64,000 bases of DNA from contig JAQUOU010000015.1 of the NCBI GenBank assembly GCA_028716975.1, positions 17,573 through 81,572 on the forward strand, in the 5' to 3' direction. Source of the stretch: Methylobacter sp. (GTDB lineage Bacteria > Pseudomonadota > Gammaproteobacteria > Methylococcales > Methylomonadaceae). Position numbers and translations under genes: made by a program. Below the pieces are notes generated by a model. The model did no database searches. It was not told the origin of the DNA and saw only the letters and a program-made list of their open reading frames with translations. Below, piece after piece: positions 9,872-19,215 of this stretch; within the stretch, counting starts at the first letter, position 1, and every line of letters begins with the position of its first letter.

Positions 9872-10852
9872 TTATTTCCTTAACTTATCTATTTTAGTGC
9901 CTGCGTTTTTAAATGACTGTGCTGTTTCGTCAAATGACTGGGCAGTACTGCGGAATGAATGGGAAACTTGTTCAAACTCCCGGGTATCTGCACTTAAACG
10001 CAGAATAAGTCCTGCTTTCGGGTTTTCAGTCTCAGTTGATTTTCCGCCAGCTCCTGACAAACTTGCTGCACCAGCGGCATCTTCTTTATCATTTCCAGAC
10101 AATTCATCATCAAAATCTGTTAAATCAGAGGCCGCCTGAGACTTGCCATCCGTAGCCAGATGATTACGCCACTGCAGAAAAGATTCGCGGGTAAATACAT
10201 AAGGGTCTAAAGCAGCTTCATCTATAAATTTCAATGCTCCTTCGGCATTTGCCCTGGCATTCAGCAAAGACACAAGCTGTACCGGCGCGCCTACATAGCT
10301 GGAAGGGTTTGCCGCTGTGTCGAATATAGCGCCGGGAATACCACGGACAGTAGATGGCCCTAATAGCGGCAATACCAGATAAGACCCTTGAGGCACGCCC
10401 CATACCGCCAGCGTTTGTTCAAAATCCTCATCATTCTGCTCCAGGCCTACATCCTTAGCGACATCGACAAAACCCGCCAAGCCAATTGTGGAATTAATCG
10501 CAAACCGTCCTGTATCCTGAGCGCTTTGTTTAAACTTTGCTTGCAGCACATCATTAAGAACTATATTGATGTTTTTCAGGTTATTAAAGAAATTAAATAC
10601 TCCCGTTTGCACAAATTGAGGCGTTATCCATTTATACGCATCGGCAATAGGCTCGGCAACATAGTTATCAACCGTATCATTAAAGCTATAAATTTTCCTG
10701 TTAATATTCTCATGGGGATCAGCCTGGTTCTGTTGTTCTGCAACTTCTGTTGTTGCGCATCCGCCGAGAATCATGGTCGTCCAAATTAAGATACCGAAGA
10801 GAGCTTGTTTATGTATACCTTTACGATGACTGCCGAGTTTGTTTATTGACAT
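9872..10852 (-). CDS. mlaA: MlaA (VacJ) family outer-membrane lipoprotein
   Basis: The 326-residue protein has a lipoprotein signal with lipobox LGGC (Cys32). The MlaA core starts PHENINRKIYSFNDTVDNYVAEPIADAY and includes FAINSTIGLAGFVDVAKDVGL and GVPQGSYLVLPLLGPSTVRG. MlaA sits in the outer membrane with porins and removes misplaced phospholipids from the outer leaflet. The C-terminal 90 or so residues are a low-complexity Ser/Asp/Gly-rich tail, longer than usual. An MlaC-like gene lies 13 bp upstream on the same strand, and hpnH lies before that. This suggests lipid or hopanoid trafficking, but no direct evidence shows hopanoids as cargo. Confidence 0.92.
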   Translation of the reverse strand: MSINKLGSHRKGIHKQALFGILIWTTMILGGCATTEVAEQQNQADPHENINRKIYSFNDTVDNYVAEPIADAYKWITPQFVQTGVFNFFNNLKNINIVLNDVLQAKFKQSAQDTGRFAINSTIGLAGFVDVAKDVGLEQNDEDFEQTLAVWGVPQGSYLVLPLLGPSTVRGIPGAIFDTAANPSSYVGAPVQLVSLLNARANAEGALKFIDEAALDPYVFTRESFLQWRNHLATDGKSQAASDLTDFDDELSGNDKEDAAGAASLSGAGGKSTETENPKAGLILRLSADTREFEQVSHSFRSTAQSFDETAQSFKNAGTKIDKLRK

Positions 10853-10865
10853 AGGAAACCTTTAA

Positions 10866-11483
10866 CTAAAGTTTTGAATAATTATCAATTTTTTCGTTTA
10901 TTTTTGCTATTAAAGCATCAAAACCTTCACGTTGTAAAATGGTGGTGTATTCTGATCTTTTCAAGGCCAGATCACTCACTCCATTTGCAATAATATTAAT
11001 AATTCTCCAACTATTTCCCTTTTCCTTAAGCATGTAGTCAAACTTCACCGGTTTTTCATCCGGGATAACAAGATGAGAATGTACGACAACTCCTCCTCTT
11101 GCCGTTTCTTCTTCTGAATCAAATTTAAATGATTCGCCAGCATAATCTTTAAAGTTATGCGCATAGGAAGCCACACTAAAGCGGCTAAATACATCAACCA
11201 GCTTTTTTTGTTGTTCTTCAGATAATTTTTCCCATTCTTTTCCGACCACTATACGGGCAATTTTAGTCAAATCATGACTATTTGAAACTGGCTCATAAAG
11301 TTTTTCATATCTTCCGGAAAAGCCTAATTGCTTGCCATTCTTCATGACCTGAATCAGTTCTTCCTGGAACTTTTCAATTATTTGTCTTGCAGTTGCTCCT
11401 TTTCCATCCTCGGCGAAACCGTTTCCCGTCCCCAATAGACAGAATATAAAAATAACCGCTAACTTCATATTTTTTAAAACCAT
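10866..11483 (-). CDS. MlaC/HpnM-like periplasmic lipid-binding protein
   Basis: The 205-residue protein has a signal peptide ending near Gly-Phe-Ala (about residue 24). It has the MlaC/Ttg2D fold signature (DLTKIARIVVGKEWEKLSEEQQKKLVDVFSRFSVASYAHNF) and a closing SWRIINIIANGVSDLALKRSEYT strand. Genes of this family in hopanoid clusters are often named hpnM. It lies 13 bp before mlaA and 215 bp after hpnH, all on the minus strand. It likely shuttles a lipid between mlaA and an inner-membrane transporter encoded elsewhere. It is distinct in sequence from the MlaC-like protein at 6134. Confidence 0.85.
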   Translation of the reverse strand: MVLKNMKLAVIFIFCLLGTGNGFAEDGKGATARQIIEKFQEELIQVMKNGKQLGFSGRYEKLYEPVSNSHDLTKIARIVVGKEWEKLSEEQQKKLVDVFSRFSVASYAHNFKDYAGESFKFDSEEETARGGVVVHSHLVIPDEKPVKFDYMLKEKGNSWRIINIIANGVSDLALKRSEYTTILQREGFDALIAKINEKIDNYSKL

Positions 11484-11698
11484 AACCCAAAAGCCTCGTG
11501 AAACCTAAAGTGTATATATTCTTGGGACGGGAAAATCCAGATCAACATGATACTGAATTATCCGACGCAAATACCGGCCCTTTAGATCATGCCGGCAATC
11601 TCACGTTTAATATTTGACACTTGATGTAGAAAAATAATTTGTATTTCATCAACAAAGAACAAATCAAACGGCTAATTATGCCTTAGCTCGCTAAAAGT

Positions 11699-12823
11699 TC
11701 AGGCGCTGGCATTTTTATCCATCATCTCCACCCGGATAGGAATGCCTGAAAGTGTCGGCAAGGGTTTTTCAGTAATGTATCGGGGTTTAAGTTCGGGGAC
11801 CATATCACCTTCGGTTCGTGGACCTCTGATAGAAGTCAAAAGCGCCTTTAGAGGGTGTTTTAACATATCTTCCACAGCGGTCGCCTCATAGCCGCAATGC
11901 GCCATACAGCTTGCGCACTTGGGATTATTAACGGTGCCGTATTTTTCCCAGGGAGTGGTATCCAGAAGCTCTTGAAAACTTGAGGCATTGCCTTCATCAG
12001 CCAGTAAATAGCAGGGTTTTTGCCAGCCGAATACATTACGCGTGGGATTTCCCCAGGGAGTGCATTCGTAGTTTTGATTACCCGCTAAAAAATCAAGATA
12101 AAGCGATGAATGGTTTAGTTTCCAATTGCGGCTTTTACCGATTTTAAAAATGCCCCGGAATAAATCCTTAACATCTTTACCTTTAATAAACACATCCTGC
12201 TGCGGCGCGCGCTCATAGCTGAACCCCGGTGCGATAGTTACGCCCTCAACACCCAATTCCATCGCATAGTCCAGGAATTCGGCCACTTCCTTAGGGTTTT
12301 CACCCTGAAAAAGCGTACAATTTATTGTGACTCGAAAACCTTTTTCCAGCGCCAGTTTTATCGCTTCGACTGCCCGGTCAAAAACGCCTTCCTGGCAGAC
12401 AGAAGCATCATGTCTTTCCTGCATGCCGTCCAGATGAATTGAAAAAGTCAAATAAGGAGAGGGAGTATAATCCTTAATCTTCTTTTTTAATAAGAGGGCA
12501 TTAGTACAAAGATAGACGTATTTCTTACGCGCAACGATACCGGCAATAATTTGGGGCATCTCCTTGTGTATTAATGGTTCACCCCCGGGAATCGAAATCA
12601 TGGGCGCATTACATTCGTCTACAGCCTTCATACATTCTTCAAAGGAAAGCCGCTTGTCGAGAATTTCGTCTGAATAATCTATCTTACCGCAGCCTGCACA
12701 GGCTAAATTGCAACGAAACAAAGGCTCCAGCATCAGAACCAACGGATACCGTTTAACCCCTTTTAACTTTTGCTTAATCAGATAACTGCCTACAGTCAAC
12801 TGTTGACGTAAAGGAACTCCCAT
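11699..12823 (-). CDS. hpnH: Adenosylhopane synthase HpnH (radical SAM)
   Basis: HpnH joins the 5'-deoxyadenosyl group of SAM to diploptene, the first step of the C35 hopanoid side chain. The ATG at 12823, preceded by GGAGG, gives 374 residues; the frame extends to 12865 without a better site. The radical-SAM cluster motif is Cys38-x3-Cys42-x2-Cys45 in FRCNLACAGCGK. Next come the SAM-binding SIPGGEPL segment and a C-terminal Cys-rich part with CASCMAHCGYEATAVED. The gene is divergent from the squalene synthase operon. Confidence 0.95.
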   Translation of the reverse strand: MGVPLRQQLTVGSYLIKQKLKGVKRYPLVLMLEPLFRCNLACAGCGKIDYSDEILDKRLSFEECMKAVDECNAPMISIPGGEPLIHKEMPQIIAGIVARKKYVYLCTNALLLKKKIKDYTPSPYLTFSIHLDGMQERHDASVCQEGVFDRAVEAIKLALEKGFRVTINCTLFQGENPKEVAEFLDYAMELGVEGVTIAPGFSYERAPQQDVFIKGKDVKDLFRGIFKIGKSRNWKLNHSSLYLDFLAGNQNYECTPWGNPTRNVFGWQKPCYLLADEGNASSFQELLDTTPWEKYGTVNNPKCASCMAHCGYEATAVEDMLKHPLKALLTSIRGPRTEGDMVPELKPRYITEKPLPTLSGIPIRVEMMDKNASA

Positions 12824-13305
12824 GCGCAAATCCTCCAAAAAATTTAATAACAGCGGCCCAGACAAAAAAGGTCGCCCTGAGATTCAAAAACATACGAAAT
12901 AATAAGCGTGTAGCAATAAAACAACAGTCCAATAGTATATATCCGGCTAAACCTGGTTAGGTTTTTTAGCTTCAAAAATATAAGGATACTCAGAGGCCTG
13001 TTTATATAATACAATCGCTTACCTATTGTTGAGTAGAATACTATCTTTTATCTGATGACTCCAGTTTTTAGGCTAAATTATCTCTAAATCGTTATCGAAT
13101 TCGCAATTTTATTACAATTTGCATAAATACAACAAACTGAACTTAAACTTATGTTTTTATTGTTAATAAATAACATTGAAGCCCTGTAAAATGAAAGCAT
13201 TATCAACAAAACAACATTGCTTTGCAAAATACCAACAAACAGGCTATGATTGCCCTAAATCATCATTAACTTAAACTACAAATGTGGGTCGGAATCAAAA
13301 ATATC
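12824..13305. promoter_or_regulatory. Divergent promoter region hpnH / sqs
   Basis: This AT-rich stretch separates the two divergent hopanoid transcription units and holds no supported gene. Toward sqs there is a plausible sigma-70 promoter: TTGCAA at 13222-13227, a 17-bp spacer, and TATGAT at 13245-13250. No promoter was pinned down for hpnH. Confidence 0.5.
13222..13250 (+). promoter_or_regulatory. Candidate sigma-70 promoter of the hopanoid operon
   Basis: The -35 TTGCAA (4 of 6 matches) and the -10 TATGAT (5 of 6) have the ideal 17-bp spacing. Transcription would start near 13257, giving a short leader before sqs. The site was identified by eye only. Confidence 0.45.
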
Positions 13306-14475
13306 ATGAGCAAAACTCAAATATCGTTGAACAACCCCAAATCACTCTATCAGTTATCTGATGATGACTTTCAAGCACTATTGCTTGAAGGCGTATCCAG
13401 AACATTTGCCCTAACCATTCCCCAATTACCGGCTAAACTATATCCCGCCGTAGCCAATGCTTATCTGTTATGCCGTATAGTCGATACAATTGAAGATGAA
13501 ATTTCACTCTCTTCTGAGCAAAAAAAATATTTTTGTTCAGAATTTATTGACATAGTAAAAACCGGAGCCGGTTCCGAGCCATTCGCTGTAGAACTAGCGC
13601 CATTACTGTCAGACCAGACTCTTCCAGCAGAACACACATTAATCAATGTACTGCCGCGAGTTATACAAATCACCCATCAATTTGATCCCGATCAGATTGA
13701 TGCCTTGGCCACTTGTGTAGAAACCATGGCTCAGGGTATGACGTTATTTCAGGCGCAAAACCTGCATCATGGTCTTGGCACTCTCCAAGACATGGACCGA
13801 TACTGCTATTACGTCGCAGGCTGCGTAGGAGAAATGCTGGCTAAGCTTTTTTGCCATTACTCGCCGGAAATCGCACAGCATAAAGATAAACTCCTTAGTT
13901 TATCCGTTTCTTTTGGACAAGGACTGCAAATGACTAATATCTTAAAAGATATTTGGGATGATGCTGAACGAGGCGTTTGCTGGCTCCCTCAGGACATTTT
14001 TACAGAGACAGGATTTGACCTTAAAACCCTGACTCCTGAAACTAACCAGGAAAATTTTAGAAAAGGCCTGGAACATCTAATCAGTATTGCTTACTACCAT
14101 TTGCATAACGCCCTGGTTTATACACAATTAATCCCTGCTCATGAAACCGGCATCCGTAATTTCTGTTTATGGGCTTTGGGCATGGCTGTTTTGACCCTGA
14201 AAAAAATCAAACAGAACCTGGAATTCCACAGATCCGACCAGGTCAAGATAACGCGCAACAGTGTTAAAGCAACTATTCTTGCAACCAGATTAACCGGCCG
14301 CAGCAATATGATGTTATCTCTGCTTTTTAAGTTCGCAAGCCGCGGACTGGCATGTCCCGGCTGGACATATTCCCCATTCTCTTCAAATTGCGCTTCAGAC
14401 CTTGCTGCTAATGTCGCTCAATCATCTGACGGGACAAAAGTTAGGCAGCCGTCAAAAGTCAAATCAGATATTTAA
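13306..14475 (+). CDS. sqs: Squalene synthase (farnesyl-diphosphate farnesyltransferase)
   Basis: The protein condenses two farnesyl diphosphates to squalene. It has 389 residues from the ATG at 13306; an in-frame ATG at 13282 would add 8 residues, and neither has a strong ribosome site. Motifs in order: GVSRTFALTIPQLP, the first Asp motif in YLLCRIVDTIEDE, the tyrosine-bearing MDRYCYYVAGCVGEMLAKLF, and the second Asp motif in GLQMTNILKDIWDDAERGVCWLP. This layout is closer to one-step eukaryote-like squalene synthases than to bacterial HpnC/HpnD pairs, and no hpnC, hpnD or hpnE is present here. It heads the hopanoid operon; the next start is 10 bp past its stop. Confidence 0.88.
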   Translation: MSKTQISLNNPKSLYQLSDDDFQALLLEGVSRTFALTIPQLPAKLYPAVANAYLLCRIVDTIEDEISLSSEQKKYFCSEFIDIVKTGAGSEPFAVELAPLLSDQTLPAEHTLINVLPRVIQITHQFDPDQIDALATCVETMAQGMTLFQAQNLHHGLGTLQDMDRYCYYVAGCVGEMLAKLFCHYSPEIAQHKDKLLSLSVSFGQGLQMTNILKDIWDDAERGVCWLPQDIFTETGFDLKTLTPETNQENFRKGLEHLISIAYYHLHNALVYTQLIPAHETGIRNFCLWALGMAVLTLKKIKQNLEFHRSDQVKITRNSVKATILATRLTGRSNMMLSLLFKFASRGLACPGWTYSPFSSNCASDLAANVAQSSDGTKVRQPSKVKSDI

Positions 14476-14485
14476 GGACATAATA

Positions 14486-16441
14486 ATGTTTACCGACGCA
14501 AATACACATATAGATACCAGCCGTGCATCAAGTTCGTCGACTGCTATTAGTTCACATGCATTTGACCTTGATAAAGCCATAAGTAAAGCCCAGGATAAGT
14601 TATTAAACCTTCAGGATAAAGAGGGCTTTTGGGTATTTGAGCTGGAAGCAGATTGTACGATTCCATCTGAATATATCATGATGATGCATTACATAGGTGA
14701 AATAGACGAACCACTTCAGGCTAAAATTGCGAACTACTTGAGACCCCGGCAATCTGAGGAAGGTGGTTATCCGCTATTTACCGGCGGCTTAAGTGACATT
14801 AGCTGCAGTGTTAAAGTTTATTACGCCTTGAAAATGGCGGGTGACTCGATTGATTCGCCCCATATGACCCGCTTAAGAGATTATATTCTTAATCAGGGCG
14901 GCGCAGCTAAAGCCAATGTTTTTACTCGAATTGCCCTGGCCATCTTTAAACAGCTACCCTGGCGCGGCGTTCCCTATATTCCTGTAGAAATCATGCTGTT
15001 GCCTAAATGGTTTCCATTTCATCTGGACAAAGTATCTTATTGGTCCAGAACGGTGATGGTGCCGTTGTTTATTCTCTGCACTCTTAAAGCAACCGCCAAA
15101 AATCCCAATAACATCGATATACTGGAACTTTTTGTTACTCACCCTGATAAAGAAAAACACTACTTTCCTCAAAGAACCTTATTAAATAAAATCTTTCTAG
15201 GGCTGGATAATATGGGCCGCGCCATCGGCCCCTTCATTCCAAAACAAATGCGCGAACTTGCTATTAAAAAAGCTAAGGATTGGTTTATTGAACGCCTGAA
15301 CGGCGAAGATGGTCTGGGCGGTATTTTTCCGGCGATGATAAACTCTTACGAAGCCATGCTGCTTTTAGGCATGCCTAAAGAACATGAGCATGTCATTATG
15401 GCGCGCAAAGCCATAGACAAGTTACTGGTTACCCATGAGCATGACGCTTACTGCCAACCCTGTCTTTCTCCGGTTTGGGATACTGCCCTTGCAGCCCTTG
15501 CTTTACAGGAAGCCGACAAAACAGGTAATAATAAAAGCCTGACTCACGCATATGACTGGCTTAAATCCAAACAATTATCTAATGAACCCGGCGACTGGCA
15601 AATTTCCAGACCGAACCTGGCCGGAGGCGGATGGGCGTTCCAATTTAATAATCCGCACTATCCTGATGTCGATGATACGGCGGTCGTCGCCTTTGCCATG
15701 GCGGATTCGGATTTGCCGGATCTGGACGAATCAATACACCGGGCAACCCGCTGGATTGCCGGCATGCAATCCAAAAATGGCGGATATGGCGCTTTCGATG
15801 TCGACAATACACATTATTACTTGAATGAAATTCCATTTGCCGATCACGGTGCATTATTAGACCCGCCTACCTCTGATGTAAGCGCACGCTGCGCTATGCT
15901 GATGGCCAGGGTGGCGAATACTCATGCCGAATATCTGCCGGCTTTGGAACGCACGCTTGAATATCTTCGTGACGAACAGGAAGAAAATGGCTCTTGGTTT
16001 GGCCGTTGGGGAACAAACTACATCTATGGCACATGGTCTGTTTTGTTTGGACTGGAACAAATGGCCATACCTAAAAATGATCCGCTGTATACCAAGGCTG
16101 TCAAATGGCTAAAAAGTATGCAGCGTGAAGATGGCGGCTGGGGAGAAGATAATTACAGTTATCATGATATAAGCCATAGCGGAAAGTACCGTTTTAGCAC
16201 GACATTCCAAACGGCATGGGCATTGCTGGGATTGATGGCTGCAGGAGAGGCTCAAAGCCTCGAAGTAAAGGCCGGCATTAATTTTATACTACGCAGCCAA
16301 CGAGCGGACGGAGTCTGGAATGATAAATGTTATACTGCGCCCGGTTTTCCCAAAGTTTTCTATCTTAAATACCACGGTTACGACAAGTACTTCCCGCTTT
16401 GGGCGCTTGCTCGATACCGCAATGAGCTTAATAAAAAGTGA
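14486..16441 (+). CDS. shc: Squalene-hopene cyclase
   Basis: Shc cyclises squalene to hopene and diplopterol in one step at the inner membrane. The ATG at 14486, behind an AAGGA site, gives 651 residues; a longer frame overlapping sqs is unlikely. The catalytic acid motif DVDDTA is at residues 394-399. Several QW repeats are visible (for example QEENGSWFGRWG, QREDGGWGED and QRADGVWND near the C-terminus) as is GGYPLFTGG near the N-terminus. The stop codon overlaps the GTG start of hpnG, so the two are coupled. Confidence 0.97.
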   Translation: MFTDANTHIDTSRASSSSTAISSHAFDLDKAISKAQDKLLNLQDKEGFWVFELEADCTIPSEYIMMMHYIGEIDEPLQAKIANYLRPRQSEEGGYPLFTGGLSDISCSVKVYYALKMAGDSIDSPHMTRLRDYILNQGGAAKANVFTRIALAIFKQLPWRGVPYIPVEIMLLPKWFPFHLDKVSYWSRTVMVPLFILCTLKATAKNPNNIDILELFVTHPDKEKHYFPQRTLLNKIFLGLDNMGRAIGPFIPKQMRELAIKKAKDWFIERLNGEDGLGGIFPAMINSYEAMLLLGMPKEHEHVIMARKAIDKLLVTHEHDAYCQPCLSPVWDTALAALALQEADKTGNNKSLTHAYDWLKSKQLSNEPGDWQISRPNLAGGGWAFQFNNPHYPDVDDTAVVAFAMADSDLPDLDESIHRATRWIAGMQSKNGGYGAFDVDNTHYYLNEIPFADHGALLDPPTSDVSARCAMLMARVANTHAEYLPALERTLEYLRDEQEENGSWFGRWGTNYIYGTWSVLFGLEQMAIPKNDPLYTKAVKWLKSMQREDGGWGEDNYSYHDISHSGKYRFSTTFQTAWALLGLMAAGEAQSLEVKAGINFILRSQRADGVWNDKCYTAPGFPKVFYLKYHGYDKYFPLWALARYRNELNKK

Positions 16442-17166
16442 TCACCGGCATTGTTGTAGCCTTACCCGAGGAAATTACCACCCTGACCTCAAAAAGAATT
16501 GGCAAAGGGAATTGCCTCTTTATTACTGATAAAATACTAGTCGCTTATTCAGGAGCCGGCCCTGAAAATGCGCAAATGGCTGCCGAGCTTCTTGTTTCCA
16601 AAGGCGTAATTCAGCTAATAAGCTGGGGCTGTGCCGCCGCCCTCAGTCCATTATTAAAACCGGGGGATTTGACCTTGGCAGAAATACTGATAGATGCAGA
16701 ATGTGTCCGGATTGATATTAACTCTTTATGGCACAATAGTACTAAAAATCTGCTATCAGAATTTGTAGTGGTTCATACCGGCCACTTAGCTGAAAGTAAA
16801 AGCCTGGTTTCATCCAGCAAGGACAAAAAACAGTTGCAATCAAAAACAGGGGCAATCGCATTAGATATGGAAAGTATTGCTGTTGCTAAAGTTGCCACAC
16901 AGCACAAACTGTCTTTTTTAGCTATCCGGGCCATAGCCGATCCGGTTACCATGAGTTTGCCAAAAGCAGTTGATCAATCGCTTAATGATCAGGGAGAGGT
17001 TCTTTTAGGCAAATTACTGTTATTTACTCTGCTGCACCCGGCTGAATTACCTGGCTTAATAAAACTGGCCATGCACTTCAATGCCGCAAGGAAGACATTA
17101 AAACGAGTCGCAGAAAACCTTGATAATGTGATTGGTTTTGATCACTTAACGCCGACAGCGATATAA
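16438..17166 (+). CDS. hpnG: Adenosylhopane nucleosidase HpnG
   Basis: HpnG removes adenine from adenosylhopane to give ribosylhopane. The 242-residue protein starts at a GTG overlapping the shc stop (GTGA). It has the phosphorylase-fold landmarks of nucleosidases: a start TGIVVALPEEI, the glycine loop LVAYSGAGPENAQMAAELL, SWGCAAALSPLLKPGDL, and the catalytic-region ALDMESIAVAKVA. It follows shc and leads toward hpnO, matching the order of reactions after HpnH. Confidence 0.9.
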   Translation: MITGIVVALPEEITTLTSKRIGKGNCLFITDKILVAYSGAGPENAQMAAELLVSKGVIQLISWGCAAALSPLLKPGDLTLAEILIDAECVRIDINSLWHNSTKNLLSEFVVVHTGHLAESKSLVSSSKDKKQLQSKTGAIALDMESIAVAKVATQHKLSFLAIRAIADPVTMSLPKAVDQSLNDQGEVLLGKLLLFTLLHPAELPGLIKLAMHFNAARKTLKRVAENLDNVIGFDHLTPTAI

Positions 17167-17171
17167 ATGCC

Positions 17172-17402
17172 ATGCGCCGTCATCATTCCGGGTTATATAA
17201 AAAAGACTTTTTAAAGGCTCTGTACAGCATTTACGGTTTAGCTTTCACCTTACTCCAAGATAAAGCAATCGCCAATTTATTCCTGTCCACAGCCATTTCT
17301 TTTACACGAATCTGTTCTTTAATCGTCCTTTCTGCTTTTAGTACTCTCTACGGCGTGAAGGAGTATAAACGGCAAGGAAACATATTTTTGAGGTACACAT
17401 GA
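17172..17402 (+). CDS. Possible small ORF between hpnG and hpnO
   Basis: A 76-residue reading frame fills the 232-bp gap between hpnG and hpnO. It starts 5 bp after the hpnG stop and ends with a TGA that overlaps the hpnO start as ATGA. The product is basic at both ends with a hydrophobic middle (about residues 17-58), possibly one or two membrane segments. The start has no good ribosome site, and no family was recognised. The fit into the operon supports it; the lack of a ribosome site and the modest composition argue against. Confidence 0.3.
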   Translation: MRRHHSGLYKKDFLKALYSIYGLAFTLLQDKAIANLFLSTAISFTRICSLIVLSAFSTLYGVKEYKRQGNIFLRYT

Positions 17403-18790
17403 CTTTCAGCATTGCCGATCTCATTGCTCAACATAGCAGTGATAAATTTGATCTGCATGAACAGCATCTAAACAGCCAAATGGTTAGAATGCTAAAAACC
17501 ATAGGCTATGACCGGCATTATAAAAGAGCTATCGGGCAATACCTTTATGACCAGAATGATACCGAGTATCTGGATTTATTAAGTGGCTTCGGTGTATTTG
17601 CCATTGGGCGTAACCATCCAACAGTTATTAGCGCCTTAAAGGAAACTTTGACCTTAGAATTGCCCAATCTGGTGCAAATGGATGTTTCGATACTCAGCGG
17701 TTTGTTAGCCAAAGAAATTCTGAAAACCACACCCGATAACCTGGACAAAATATTTTTCTGTAACTCCGGGACTGAATCGGTAGAAGCCGCAATCAAATTC
17801 TCCCGGTATGCCACCAAACGTGAAAGAATCGTTTTTTGTGAGCATGGCTATCATGGCTTGACCATGGGCGCTTTATCCTTAAATGGCGAAGAGATTTTTC
17901 GCGAAGGTTTTGGCCCGCTGCTGCCCGGATGCGGCGCCATTCCTTTTAACGATCTTGATGCCCTGGAAAGAGCCCTAAGCGCCAAAGATGTTGCTGCATT
18001 TGTTGTAGAACCCGTCCAGGGAAAAGGCGTGAATGTACCGGATGACCACTACTTACCTGAAGTTGAACGCTTATGTAAAAAATACGGCACTTTATTTGTA
18101 GCTGATGAAGTCCAAACGGGGTTAGGGCGTACCGGTAAATTCTGGGCGGTAGATCACTGGCAGGTCAAACCCGACATGATCTGTATGGCTAAAGCGTTAT
18201 CGGGCGGTTTTGTTCCTGTCGGTGCAGTCGCCATGACGCATAAAGTTATGGATTCAGTATTTAACCGCATGGATCGGGCAGTGGTACATGGATCAACCTT
18301 TTCCAAGAACAATATGGCAATGGCTGCCGGTCTTGCCACTCTGCGCGTTATCGAAGATGAAAAACTGGTTGAAAACGGGGCAAAAACAGGCGCCGATATT
18401 ATTAATACCCTGCATGCCCTATCTGAAAAGTATGAGTTCCTGAAAGAAGTTCGAGGCAAAGGCATGATGATTGCCATCGAGTTTAAATCACCCAAAAGCC
18501 TGGGATTGAAAGCTGCCTGGGCGATGCTGGAAGCTGCCAATAAAGGCCTGTTCTGCCAAATGATCACTATTCCTTTATTCAAAGAACACCACATGCTGAC
18601 CCAGGTTGCAGGGCATGGCATGAATGTGGTTAAACTGTTGCCGCCCTTAACCCTGACGCAAAAAGACCGTGATCATATTATTACCGCATTTAATAAAGTC
18701 ATTTCTGATACTCATCAGATTCCAGGCTCTATCTGGGATTTGGGCAAGAATTTGGCTGGTCACGCTCTAAAAAGCAAAAAAAGCAATTAA
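17399..18790 (+). CDS. hpnO: Aminotransferase HpnO (aminobacteriohopanetriol synthesis)
   Basis: This 463-residue class III PLP aminotransferase resembles ornithine-type enzymes. In the hopanoid context it would aminate the C35 end of the ribosylhopane-derived chain to give aminobacteriohopanetriol. Motifs: FFCNSGTESVEAAIKFSR (phosphate and cofactor binding), EHGYHGLTMGALSL, the Asp of FVADEVQTGLGRTG, and the Schiff-base lysine in MICMAKALSGGFVPVGAV. A GAGG ribosome site stands 7 bp before the ATG. It is followed 15 bp later by copC. Confidence 0.92.
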   Translation: MTFSIADLIAQHSSDKFDLHEQHLNSQMVRMLKTIGYDRHYKRAIGQYLYDQNDTEYLDLLSGFGVFAIGRNHPTVISALKETLTLELPNLVQMDVSILSGLLAKEILKTTPDNLDKIFFCNSGTESVEAAIKFSRYATKRERIVFCEHGYHGLTMGALSLNGEEIFREGFGPLLPGCGAIPFNDLDALERALSAKDVAAFVVEPVQGKGVNVPDDHYLPEVERLCKKYGTLFVADEVQTGLGRTGKFWAVDHWQVKPDMICMAKALSGGFVPVGAVAMTHKVMDSVFNRMDRAVVHGSTFSKNNMAMAAGLATLRVIEDEKLVENGAKTGADIINTLHALSEKYEFLKEVRGKGMMIAIEFKSPKSLGLKAAWAMLEAANKGLFCQMITIPLFKEHHMLTQVAGHGMNVVKLLPPLTLTQKDRDHIITAFNKVISDTHQIPGSIWDLGKNLAGHALKSKKSN

Positions 18791-18805
18791 GGCAGGTAAT
18801 GGTAG

Positions 18806-19213
18806 ATGAAAAATATATTTCAGTTAAGTTTATTAGTTATTTTATTAATCCAGCCGCAATTAGTTTTTGCGCATGCCGTTGTAACCGACCATTCCTTAAA
18901 AATCGCCACACTACAGCCTGAGCGGCAACAAAAGGTAGAACTCACCTTTAATTCTCAAATAGAACTGGGGTTATCACAAATTTTTCTGGTGCATAAGGGT
19001 GATAAACATGAATTGCTGCATGCAGTAAAAGGCAATAGGCAAGGCCATATTATCGTAGATATCCCCCCGTTAAAATCCGGCCAATATGCCCTCCGGTTTA
19101 AAATTTTTGCCGCCGACGGCCATTTAACAGAGGATGTTATTCATTTTACTGTCGATGCCTTGCCTTCTGAAGCAAAAACTCCCGGCCACAACGCAAATAG
19201 CAACAGGTTCTAA
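18806..19213 (+). CDS. copC: CopC-domain copper-binding periplasmic protein
   Basis: The 135-residue protein has a signal peptide whose predicted cleavage leaves His23 as the mature N-terminus (HAVVTDHSL), a classic copper(II) ligand position in CopC. The beta-sandwich domain has PPLKSGQYALRFKIFAADGHLTEDVIHFTV, where the ADGH histidine is another usual ligand. The gene is inside the hopanoid operon, 15 bp after hpnO and 2 bp before copD. CopC and CopD together are linked to copper uptake or handling. Confidence 0.85.
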   Translation: MKNIFQLSLLVILLIQPQLVFAHAVVTDHSLKIATLQPERQQKVELTFNSQIELGLSQIFLVHKGDKHELLHAVKGNRQGHIIVDIPPLKSGQYALRFKIFAADGHLTEDVIHFTVDALPSEAKTPGHNANSNRF

Positions 19214-19215
19214 CA

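Noticed and set aside
10388..10789. 133-codon plus-strand frame opposite mlaA
   Set aside because: It lies wholly inside the strongly supported mlaA gene on the other strand and resembles no known protein.
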